Shown: positions 41,039 to 50,264 of the stretch, one piece after another
Numbering within the stretch: position 1 is the stretch's first letter
Layout of the letters: each line of letters begins with the position of its first letter
From: Meira nashicola
Lineage: Eukaryota; Basidiomycota; Exobasidiomycetes; Exobasidiales; Brachybasidiaceae
Assembly (NCBI GenBank): GCA_001600355.1
Contig: BCJU01000001.1
Span: 3,431,178-3,495,177, forward strand
Direction of reading: 5' to 3'
Length of the DNA stretch: 64,000 nucleotides
Position numbers and translations under genes: made by a program
Notes under the pieces: generated by a model
Database searches by the model: none
What the model was told of the DNA's origin: nothing
The model's input: the letters and a program-made list of their open reading frames with translations, nothing else

Positions 41039-41319
41039 GACGTGGTGACGGTTTATGATTAAGATTTTATAACGCCCTTACGGCCGCAAGAAATTCATTT
41101 GGCGTTCTAAAGTGGCAAAGGCGAATTTACGCGTTTAACATTAATCACAAACGGGGAAAAATGTTACGCCTCATGCATTCCACGTTTAACTGAGCGGGTG
41201 CGCTAGTCTACTTTAAAGTTATTTTCGTAACATAATCATAATCCAATTTCCCCTCCCTCCCTTTACGAATGGCTCGACATAGTCACCTATAAAGAAGCTC
41301 AAAGAGGAAGATTGAGAAG

Positions 41320-43203
41320 ATGAAAGAGCAGAAGCAATGGTTTACAAAACGTCTTTTTGCTCTTGCAAGGGTATGTATAGTGCTCGCGGTGTTGATGTTT
41401 GCTAGTCTTCCATCATATGCATCATCATCTTTTCAAAATCCACTACAAAATCCATTGATGTCATTCAATAATGATCAAGTCAAACAACAAGGCATTTTAG
41501 CTTCAGTACTAAATCACGATGATACACTTTCAAGTTGCAAACCCACAGGTCAAATATCCGATGCAAGATGTGATTATGAAACCGTTGAAATGGATATCAA
41601 TTCGGCCAATTTTTTTCCAATTTTAGACAAATTGAGACGAGAGAAATATTTTCGATTATATAAAGTGGATTTATATAAAGATTGTCCATTTTGGAACGAT
41701 AACAGTTTGTGTATGAGTAGAGATTGTACCGTTTCCAAAGTAGAGGAAGAAGAAATACCGACAGAATACAGATCTTTAGCACTTTCTTCCATCAAAACGA
41801 CAAACGAAAGAGATTACGAAGATGACCTATTAGGATCTTCCTCAGCACAAAGTTTACCTCACAATCACCAAAATTCGAAAGATACATGCCAATGTGCAGA
41901 ATCAGATTTTTGTCATTGGGAAGATGAAGAATGGTCACCGGAAAGTTCTTGGGTGGATCTGCTGGACAATCCGGAAAGATTTACAGGTTATGCAGGCGCA
42001 AGTGCTAGAAAAGTGTGGACGGCAATTTATGAGGAGAATTGCTTTGGAGTTGCAAGAGCAGTTGGTGCATCAATGACTTCTTCTGCTGGTTCGCCTTATG
42101 ACGTTCGTATAAAATCTGCACGATTAGGAGATCCCGGTAGCGCATCAGCAGCAGCAGAAGCACTTTCATCACTCCTTACCGGACAATCTTCTCCGCTTGA
42201 TTCTAGTTCATCAGAATCCGAACAATGTCTTGAGAAACGTGTTTTCTATAAAATCATTTCAGGATTACATGCAAGCATTTCGATTCACATCTGTCATGAT
42301 TATTTAGATCAACAATCCGGAGAATGGAAGCCAAATCTTTCTTGTTTCGTTGAACGTATCGCTCAACATCCTGATCGATTACAAAATTTATACTTCACTC
42401 ACACTGTTCTTGTTCGATCTTTAGCCAAATTAGCCGAACGTGTTGGAATGAAGCCAACGAAAGGATTACGAAATATAGGAGCAGCAAGTTTAGCCTCTCA
42501 AGCGAAACAATTGTCAAAGTTAGCACCTAATCTTCCTGCTTCTTCTTCTCCTGCTACTGTCAATTTGGCTTCTCTCTTACTACAAGCAATAAATGCACCG
42601 CCAACATTTGATGAAGAAAGTATGTTTGACGAAGAAGATCCGGAAAGTGAATTCTTACGTAGAGAATTTCGTGATCGATTCAGAAATGTGAGTCGAATTA
42701 TGGATTGCGTTGGATGCGATAAATGTCGTTTATGGGGAAAATTACAAATAAATGGCGTTGGAACGGCGTTGAAAGTTCTATTTGATGCCAACGAACTTTC
42801 TCCCCAAAGATTACTTCAACGAAGCGAATTAGTAGCTTTGATCAATACTGTTCATAGAGTTTCTGAATCAATTCGAGCGGTAGAAACATTCCGAACACTT
42901 TATCAATCAGCCGCTCAAAAAGTACGCAAAGAGGAAATACTTCAGGAAGACAAGGTCACAACCCAATTTGCAACTTCGAATAATCTTCGTATAAATGAAT
43001 CTCATAATAGTCACACAAAAGATAATGGAAAAAAGCAAGAAAGTGACCATAGTCACACCCAAGGGGCTTGGCATCGTATCTTTACCCTTCTCGATGCAGG
43101 AAAGAGACAATGCGAAGAAAAGTGGTCACGTTGTTTTGCATGGGTTTTGTGGTTAGCGAATGGCGGACGTGAGGAAAGCAATCATAAAAAGATAGAATTA
43201 TAG
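41320..43203 (+). CDS. ERO1: ER oxidoreductin Ero1
   Basis: A single exon encodes 627 residues. Ero1 is the FAD-dependent oxidase that reoxidises protein disulfide isomerase in the ER. A signal peptide spans about residues 1-35 (FALARVCIVLAVLMFASLPSYA). The shuttle cysteines are C131 and C136 (CMSRDC). The active-site cluster is C463, C466 and C469 in MDCVGCDKCRLWGKLQ, and the FAD-binding region includes YTGYAGASARKVWTAIYEENC-type sequence near residue 220 and LYFTHTVLVRSLAKL near 365. The C-terminus has no HDEL signal but an extra 90-residue polar tail. A TGACGTGG sequence, similar to an unfolded-protein-response element, lies 275 bp upstream. Confidence 0.95.
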   Translation: MKEQKQWFTKRLFALARVCIVLAVLMFASLPSYASSSFQNPLQNPLMSFNNDQVKQQGILASVLNHDDTLSSCKPTGQISDARCDYETVEMDINSANFFPILDKLRREKYFRLYKVDLYKDCPFWNDNSLCMSRDCTVSKVEEEEIPTEYRSLALSSIKTTNERDYEDDLLGSSSAQSLPHNHQNSKDTCQCAESDFCHWEDEEWSPESSWVDLLDNPERFTGYAGASARKVWTAIYEENCFGVARAVGASMTSSAGSPYDVRIKSARLGDPGSASAAAEALSSLLTGQSSPLDSSSSESEQCLEKRVFYKIISGLHASISIHICHDYLDQQSGEWKPNLSCFVERIAQHPDRLQNLYFTHTVLVRSLAKLAERVGMKPTKGLRNIGAASLASQAKQLSKLAPNLPASSSPATVNLASLLLQAINAPPTFDEESMFDEEDPESEFLRREFRDRFRNVSRIMDCVGCDKCRLWGKLQINGVGTALKVLFDANELSPQRLLQRSELVALINTVHRVSESIRAVETFRTLYQSAAQKVRKEEILQEDKVTTQFATSNNLRINESHNSHTKDNGKKQESDHSHTQGAWHRIFTLLDAGKRQCEEKWSRCFAWVLWLANGGREESNHKKIEL

Positions 43204-43610
43204 GAAAATTGCCTTATAGAGCACCCTTCTTTCTTTACTGTATCATAACTTCATTTTAATGGAATGTATTCATCAATGATAATCATGACTTACATAAAAT
43301 TCAAGAACGATCAACGTTCCCATTCGATCTCATCTGCGTCTTCTTCACCGCTATCATCCAAAACGAATTGATCCTCTTCTTCTTCTATATGATGCGATTC
43401 TTGCGTTTCCTTTATTACCACTCCTTGTCTATCATGCGCTAGGTCTTTATTTGATATGCTTTCAGATTGCTGCACGTCATCATACATCTTAGATTGCGTT
43501 CCCATCTCTCCATGGCCCTGCTTCCCGTTTTGCTCACCCAAATTACCAGCAGTTTCCTCCAATCGCTCTTGCCTAACAATTTCAAGGGCGATAGAAGCAG
43601 GGCCGACTTC

Positions 43611-45580
43611 CTACCGTTCCTCTCGATGAAGTGGTTGATAAGGCATATTTTCATGTGTACTTTCTTCTGTATTTCCTCCGAACAAACTAGCAATCATACC
43701 TCGACTTCTGGTTCCGCCCGAATTCGATGAAGATGATCCTCTTCCTAAGAAACTCCAAGTTTGATTTCTTCTTTCCAATTTGGCAACTTTTATAGCTGCT
43801 TGACGTGCTGCTAATTCTTCTTCGTTCATGTATCGAGGATGAGATGAAATGCTTCTCCGTAAAGGTCTAGAGGAAGATGAATGTTCTTCTTCGTCGTTGC
43901 TCAGTCTCCCTTGATTAAGAGGTTGATTTTCTTCATCCATTTCATCGTAATTTTGAGGAATCGGTCCAGGCTGATCACCAAACAATTCTCCCATTTCTTC
44001 CAACGGAACACCCATCGTTTCAGGGTAAGCGAAATAAACGAAAATCAGAGAGCAAAGGCAAAAGAAAGCGTGCATAGGATAAAGACGCCATTTAATCTTT
44101 TCTTGCAAGATTGGTGTTAATTCGCCAACGATATAATTAAAGATCCAATTGGTAGCCGTACTTAAGCTCGTACCTTTAGCACGAAATGCTAAGGGCATAA
44201 TCTCGGGTGGATAAAGCCATGGAATCTGTCATTCAAAAAAACAAAGAAATTGTATCAGTTGCCATCTCGACAAAACATTCAGACCACCTTTCACAAACTC
44301 ACCGGACCCCATCCACTTCCAAATGCAGCGTTGAAAATGATCACACAAGCGACAACGGCATTCGGCGTGATGGCTGTATCGATGTACAAAAAGTATCCAC
44401 AAGCTGCCAAAGCGGTCCCTGTTACAATCGATCCGAACATCAAAATTTTCCTACGTCCTAAAACGTCAATCAGAAACCAAGTAGGAATTGTGGCTAAAAC
44501 GTAAATTATTCCATTGATTCCAGCCATCAAGATAGCATCTCTACCTACCCAACCAGCACTTTCGAATACCATTGGAGCATAATAGCTGATTACGTTGATT
44601 CCGTTCAATTGCGCAAACATTTGTGAAGAACAAGCGATCATAGTTCTATACCAATAGACTCTCATCATTGTTGAATAGCTACGATCACCTTGGGAACGGG
44701 TAAAATGAACATTTTCCTTAATTTCACGATATTCCAGCCTAGCTCTTGGATCTCGAGGGTCACCTCCTCCATGCAAATCTGCCAAAACGCGCATACCTTC
44801 ATCGTCACGATCATTGTCAAGAAGCCATCTTGGCGATTCGGGTATTAGGATTGAGCCAAAAGCGAGAATTAGACCAATAATCGATTGAACTGCAAGTGGT
44901 AAACGCCAAGATCCATTTCCTGAAATGAATGAACAACCATAATCAATCCAAATCGATGCAGCATAACCAAAAATGTTTCCTGTAAATTCGATACAAGCCA
45001 ACTTTCCTCGATTTTCTGCTGGTGAAATTTCACTTTGATATGTTGGCACGATCATACTTAATGCACCTACACCAAAGCCGGCAATAATTCTACCAATCAC
45101 CATACTTTTGAATCCAGTTGTAAAAGTTTGGATCGTGCCTCCAACAGAGAATGTTAAAGCACCGATCAAGAGAACTTTCTTGCGTCCCCATTTATCTGCC
45201 AATGTTCCACATGCTAAACTTGTGACTAAAGCGCCAATCTCTAAAATTGCAACCATTGTGCCAATTTCATATGCTGTTGGATTATGAAAGTATGCTTTGA
45301 AATATGGGCCCGTAATAATTCCAGACATTACACCTTGATCATATCCAAACAAGAAAACACCAATCGAAACAAAACATGTTATAAAGATCATTAAACTATC
45401 TCCTTTTACACCAGCTTTTGCTAAAGGAGATGTACCATGTTGATTTGGTGGAAGATTGGGCACGCGAATCGAATTTGTTCTAGCACGGGTTGTTGATGAT
45501 GCCGTAGAATCCATTGAAAATCGTGCTTGATGATCAATATGACCATCTTGAACATTTTGGTTTGCATTATGGATTGTCAT
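43611..45580 (-). CDS. Sugar porter family MFS transporter
   Basis: Two exons (44303-45580, 43611-44225) joined by GTGAGT...CAG encode 630 residues. Twelve transmembrane helices are expected; family signatures are visible: FGYDQGVMSG in helix 1, LADKWGRKK after helix 2, PESPRWLL, QLNGINVISYYAP in helix 7, DVLGRRK, and GWGP/IPWLYPPEI spanning the splice, then RAKGTSLSTATNW and PETMGV. These define the sugar porter family of the major facilitator superfamily; the substrate cannot be told from sequence alone. The N-terminal 55 and C-terminal 130 residues are cytosolic, polar and Ser-rich. The same frame stays open for another 99 codons beyond the TAG (down to 43311); see findings for a possible 42-nt intron that would remove this stop. 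Confidence 0.88.
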
Positions 45581-45847
45581 TTTCCCTCGCCCTATCGCAT
45601 GGCATACTACGACAAGAGATATTCGATTGATGGCTAAAGAGGTAAGAGTTCAGGGGAATGATAAGCGTATATGCTTGCTCGGCACCTTTAATCTAGTATA
45701 AAATCCCGGGAAGGCTTGTGCACTTGACTGAGTTTATATGCGTGCGTGTATGATGAGGTACGCTAAACGTTTAATTTCCCTGCATGCATGAATTTTTTTC
45801 TCTCCTCTTTCGTTAATTTCCACCATCAAAATTTGTGATTCAATGTC

Positions 45848-46882
45848 ATGGAACATGGAAAGGATGCAAAGCTTGTTGGAGAGGTGACACGAGGTACAAC
45901 CAATTCACATTCACAAAAAGTCTTTGAGCCAAAAAGTATCAATCGAAAAGCAGTCTTTCGACCTATTCTTACCAGTCCATTCACAGCAAAATGGCCTTCG
46001 ATATCAAATGCAGATGCGAATATGCTATTTCACACACTACTAGCCCTTCTACGAACAAATGGAATACAAAGCTTGGTTACCAGAAAGAATACATTACTTC
46101 CTAGACAATCTGCACGAAAGACAAAGATGAAAAATGAGAAGCGTAAAGCAAGATTGTCACTTGCAAACTTGTTGCAGAATGGAATCGCTCCTCCTTCTAT
46201 AGAAGGATTCAAGATGGAAAAAGCTGAGAAAGAGACACATTTGAATGAAGAGGTACGACCACGACGTGATGCAATCATATGCGGCTTGAATAGTATAACC
46301 CGAATCTTGGAAGAAGAGGTTGCCAGTCGTTCACATTTGGAGGTCTCAGAAAGAAGGACAACTACAGATAAGCACCAACCATCGATGATCTTCGTTTGCA
46401 ATGCAGATGTTTCGCCCGCCTCTCTCACATCTCATCTTCCTCTTTTGGTTGCAACGTACAATGCTGTCTGTCAAACATCTGTGTTATTGGTGCCGCTGCC
46501 CTCGGGATCCCAGCTCGCTCTGTCTGATACTGTCAATCTTCGACGTTGCGGCATGATCTCAATCGATACAGATGCTTTAAAAGCTCTGAATGACGATGAG
46601 GTTCAAAGCAAAATTATGGATTTAGAGCTTAAATTTGGAAAGGCTGAAGTACAACCGATACGAATGACTTGGCTGGAGGAAGCAGCAGCAACCGCGCGAA
46701 GCAACAAGGACCAATTGAAACGACCAGAGCCAAAGATGAATCTGATAGCACCTCACATCAAGCATTTGAACAGTTCAACACCACTAGATCTCAATAAGAA
46801 GAAGGAAATTAAAAAGGCAAAGCGAACAGAACGCAAGATTAATAGGAAGATGAGAGCAACTTCCAAGACAAAAAAGACGTAG
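45848..46882 (+). CDS. POP3: RNase P/MRP subunit Pop3
   Basis: A single exon encodes 344 residues. Pop3 is an L7Ae-like protein of the nuclear RNase P and MRP complexes that mature tRNA and rRNA. The core runs from about residue 140: AIICGLNSITRILEEEVASR, then MIFVCNADVSPASLTSHLPL, VLLVPLPSGSQLALSDTVN and LRRCGMISIDT. The end is a strongly basic nuclear-type tail (KKKEIKKAKRTERKINRK). The first ATG in this frame is 45848; another ATG five bases earlier is out of frame. The call rests on the Pop3-type arrangement of the core and is fairly, not fully, certain. Confidence 0.78.
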   Translation: MEHGKDAKLVGEVTRGTTNSHSQKVFEPKSINRKAVFRPILTSPFTAKWPSISNADANMLFHTLLALLRTNGIQSLVTRKNTLLPRQSARKTKMKNEKRKARLSLANLLQNGIAPPSIEGFKMEKAEKETHLNEEVRPRRDAIICGLNSITRILEEEVASRSHLEVSERRTTTDKHQPSMIFVCNADVSPASLTSHLPLLVATYNAVCQTSVLLVPLPSGSQLALSDTVNLRRCGMISIDTDALKALNDDEVQSKIMDLELKFGKAEVQPIRMTWLEEAAATARSNKDQLKRPEPKMNLIAPHIKHLNSSTPLDLNKKKEIKKAKRTERKINRKMRATSKTKKT

Positions 46883-46953
46883 GATTATTCTCATACATCT
46901 TTTCTGTATAATACACTACTGTACAATATTGATACCACCAATAAGCTAATTAT

Positions 46954-48279
46954 TTATTCGTCGGCTAGATTCAAAATATCTGTCCAATTGACGTCGCCTG
47001 AGCGTGATGGAACTTGCTCCTCTTCTTCTTGAGAAAGGAGATTGCCTTGCTCGGCAGTAGATGATTTACTCATCTTTTCGTTTTGATTTGACGGCCATTT
47101 TTGTTCTTCTTCAGCTTGTCGTGCTGAATCACTTTCAGGGTCCTCTTGATTCGCTGGTTGTATAGGAATTCCAATTTCTAAGCTCGAAGGTTCGTCCGAT
47201 CGTGCAGATGTAGCTAGTGCAAAAGGATCGCTAAAATCCGTTTCCGTCTCATTTGCATTCGTAGACTGTCCATTCCTTTGTTCAAGAAGTGTATCGGCTG
47301 CTGCTTGTAGTCCGTAGTGATCATCAGACCAACTAAGAGAAGAGTCTCCCCAATCGGCTTTTTCTACTTTCTTTTTTTTCTTCGCACGAGCATTAAGTGC
47401 TGGCTCATCGACTTGCCTTTCATTTCTCTTTAACTCCTTTGGTTGCTGGTACGGCTTTGGGCCAGACGGTTCACTTCCCGTCGTAAAGCGATTCGAAGAT
47501 AAAGTGGAAGCGCTATGTATAGTTGTCGTATTTGAATTTTGATGCTTTTTTGTATATGCTCTTGCATATCGTCGCCTGATTGATCCTATCCACTTTTTGA
47601 AAGCCCTTTTATGTTCTTTATCCATCATCAAATTTGAACTTGTCCCGTTTCTTACACTTCCAACAACTTTATTTGAATCATTTTCATCTTCTAGTAGGAA
47701 CTTTTGCAAATCATTTGTATCCCAAAATATGGATTCATTGATACTTCCCCACAATTGAACGGATTCAACTTGTAGAAAGAGTCTTGGCGCAGTATGTGGA
47801 TTTGATGTACTCGCATTTGAATGTAAAACAGAAGCAAATGGACCATCGCCCCTAGAGTTCGCTTCAATCGAGTATAATTTCTCTGCGTGAATTGAAGACT
47901 TTGGTCTATACCATCGTAAAGCAATAATGGATCCACGCATCGAGATAAGTTTTCGAGTATGCATATGATCAAAAGAATTGACACATCCTTCGCTGAATTT
48001 GACACAAGTCCAATGCGTTCTATCTGCAACGATTGCCCATAATGCAGTATCATTCTGTTGCGAATCTTGATATGCATTTGCGACACCAAAGCCTAAAAAT
48101 CGAATTATTTGTACCTTGCTTCCTCTCTGAAAGGAGGTAACATCATCGTCTTCCTCCGCTATTTCATCATTTTCATCTAGGCGGTATTGCCTTTTATGAT
48201 CCTTTATTGACCTTTCGTTTATATCCAATAAGCCATGACATACTGACCTTGCCATCCAAGGTGTTAAACTTTCCGCCAT
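46954..48279 (-). CDS. Candidate TPP1/Tpz1-type telomere shelterin protein
   Basis: A single exon encodes 441 residues. The first 190 residues read as the OB-fold of the TPP1/ACD-Est3 group: LTPWMARSV at the start, VQIIRFLGFG, a strand WAIVADRTHWTCVKFSEGCV, then MRGSIIALRWYRP, and the hallmark late strand RLFLQVESVQLWG. The rest is low-complexity, with a basic KKKKKVEKADWGDSS patch and acidic end VNWTDILNLADE that could be a short interaction motif. TPP1 joins Pot1 and Tin2 at telomeres and recruits telomerase. I infer this from the order of OB-fold motifs, not from close identity. An unrelated OB-fold protein remains possible. Confidence 0.5.
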   Translation of the reverse strand: MAESLTPWMARSVCHGLLDINERSIKDHKRQYRLDENDEIAEEDDDVTSFQRGSKVQIIRFLGFGVANAYQDSQQNDTALWAIVADRTHWTCVKFSEGCVNSFDHMHTRKLISMRGSIIALRWYRPKSSIHAEKLYSIEANSRGDGPFASVLHSNASTSNPHTAPRLFLQVESVQLWGSINESIFWDTNDLQKFLLEDENDSNKVVGSVRNGTSSNLMMDKEHKRAFKKWIGSIRRRYARAYTKKHQNSNTTTIHSASTLSSNRFTTGSEPSGPKPYQQPKELKRNERQVDEPALNARAKKKKKVEKADWGDSSLSWSDDHYGLQAAADTLLEQRNGQSTNANETETDFSDPFALATSARSDEPSSLEIGIPIQPANQEDPESDSARQAEEEQKWPSNQNEKMSKSSTAEQGNLLSQEEEEQVPSRSGDVNWTDILNLADE

Positions 48280-48904
48280 ATCATCTTGACCGCTAGACCA
48301 GCATACAGTTTTGGTAGGTGTATGCGTTTTGCATATGATGGACAGCGTCTATGCGCCGCACTGGGCTTGAATGGGCGCTTTACATATGCAAACACGCACA
48401 CGTAGACTACGCACGCACGCGTCAAAATTGCATTCTCTGTCTATTTAAGAGCCTTTTCCCTTCTCTCTTGAAAACAACCATCCGCGTCATCGCCATCTTC
48501 TTTCGACTTCCCTTCAACCTGCGCGCCACTCGATCTGATTCTTGTGTTTCGCCAAACAATCATTTTTCGGTACACGAGATCTCTTTAGGGCACTTTTGAA
48601 TTCCATCACACGAGCTCGTGGTTGATCTTGTAGCACGCAGAAGGTTGGGGAACAAAGGGTCAGCATTTCGCTTCACACAATATTTTGACATTAGAAGGAA
48701 AGCGTCGCAACGATAGACAGGCTTTTGCGAACGCCAGAAATTTGACGTCAATCTAGAGATCTGAACGTCTTTTATCCTATCGACCACTTCATTGCGGTAG
48801 AAGGATTCTCTGTATTTTGCGCACCTCGATTTACATCCAATAAATTGAGGAAAGCTATCACAACTTTTTTGAAGGGACAAGGATAGGAAACACATTTAGC
48901 CAAC
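48280..48904. other. Divergent region upstream of TBP
   Basis: A 625-bp spacer between the candidate telomere protein and TBP. It contains an ACGCGT box (near 48417-48422) and pyrimidine-rich stretches before the TBP start that would fit a long 5' UTR. A 111-codon minus-strand frame here (48560-48895) has no family resemblance, and I do not believe it. Confidence 0.4.
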
Positions 48905-49594
48905 ATGTCAGCCAATGGAATGATGCTGCCCGGTCAAGGCAAGGGAGCCTCGCATCCAACAGGCGCAGGCGAGGGTAAAGTTGGGGAGGATTCACGGAAT
49001 AACACAGGGAGAGAATCAGCAGTCAACTTAGAACAAAGCCTAAGTCAGGTACACGGCATCGTTCCAACCCTTCAGAATATTGTTGCAACGGTCAATTTGG
49101 AAGTAAGGCTGGATCTGAAAACGATTGCATTGCATGCGCGAAATGCAGAATATAACCCGAAGCGTTTTGCTGCCGTGATTATGCGTATTCGTGAGCCCAA
49201 AACTACTGCTCTTATTTTTGCAAGCGGAAAAATGGTTGTCACAGGAGCAAAGAGTGAAGATGACTCACGTTTAGCAAGTCGTAAATATGCTCGTATCATT
49301 CAGAAATTGGGCTTTGATGCGCGATTTAGTGAATTTAAGATTCAAAACATTGTTGGATCTTGTGACGTTCGCTTCCCGATCCGTCTCGAAGGTCTTGCAT
49401 ATAGTCATGGTGTCTATTCATCATATGAGCCTGAATTGTTCCCCGGCTTGATTTATCGTATGGTTAAACCCAAAGTTGTATTATTGATTTTCGTTTCCGG
49501 CAAGATTGTGTTGACGGGTGCAAAAGTACGTGATGAAATTTATCAAGCGTTTAATTTGATTCTTCCCGTCTTGGCCGAATTCAAGAAGCCCTGA
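48905..49594 (+). CDS. SPT15: TATA-binding protein
   Basis: A single exon encodes 229 residues. TBP nucleates transcription by all three nuclear RNA polymerases. The variable N-terminal part spans residues 1-49. The saddle then consists of two direct repeats: [20 protein letters not shown] through [19 protein letters not shown], and [20 protein letters not shown] through [23 protein letters not shown]-contacting Phe residues lie in the FASGK and [12 protein letters not shown] segments. The saddle is almost unchanged from other fungi; one small difference is Tyr in [10 protein letters not shown] where Phe or Ala is more usual. Confidence 0.98.
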   Translation: MSANGMMLPGQGKGASHPTGAGEGKVGEDSRNNTGRESAVNLEQSLSQVHGIVPTLQNIVATVNLEVRLDLKTIALHARNAEYNPKRFAAVIMRIREPKTTALIFASGKMVVTGAKSEDDSRLASRKYARIIQKLGFDARFSEFKIQNIVGSCDVRFPIRLEGLAYSHGVYSSYEPELFPGLIYRMVKPKVVLLIFVSGKIVLTGAKVRDEIYQAFNLILPVLAEFKKP

Positions 49595-50264
49595 AGACAT
49601 GGAACATACAGCAAATTTTGTCGTCGATTACTTCATGCCCAGATTCCAAGCCCAGCAGACAACCCGCATCACCAGCCAAACCCAAAATATACTTTTCACA
49701 AGTCTACACGTCGTCGACCAGCTCTGGAGACGCTTCATAAAAATGTCTAAATACATCATTTGGACGTCAGTATTCTTGAGAGGGTCATAACTCTACCACA
49801 TAATCTCTTTCTGATTTTCGAGGCGAAACGCCAAGCGCTACAAATCCACTTACTACGTAATCCTAACCCACTTTTGATCAAAAAAAGAGACTTTCTGACT
49901 AGATATCCCGTTGTACAATAGCTATTCTCTTCATAATCATATCAATTATGTCAATTTAGCAAATTATTAATAAAAGTAGTCTGTGGGATTAAGAGTACTT
50001 AGAGAAGCCAGGCTCGAATGGGCAGATGGCAGATCTGAGGACGGTCACGTGATCAGATTCTTTATTTTTTTCCGTAAATTCTTAGAATAAATTTGGTAAG
50101 GCGATAGTTAATCCGCTAAATAAAATTTCTCGGAGATCCACTTACAAAGCCATCACAACCCATATCATCCTTTCAATTGCCCTATTGACTTATTTGTAGA
50201 TTGGAGCATATTCCTAGAAGCATTTCCTTTGGCTCGTGAGAGGGTGAGAAGAAGAAGGGACAGG
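49595..50264. other. Intergenic between TBP and RPO41
   Basis: About 670 bp holding the TBP 3' UTR and the RPO41 promoter. A T-rich run (TTTATTTTTTTCC) lies near 50060. I see no gene here; the frame leading into RPO41 opens with a non-ATG codon and is only the 5' extension of that gene. Confidence 0.4.

Noticed and set aside
48560..48895. 111-codon minus-strand frame upstream of TBP
   Set aside because: It lies in the probable TBP 5' leader, has no family resemblance and is cysteine- and serine-rich in a random way.
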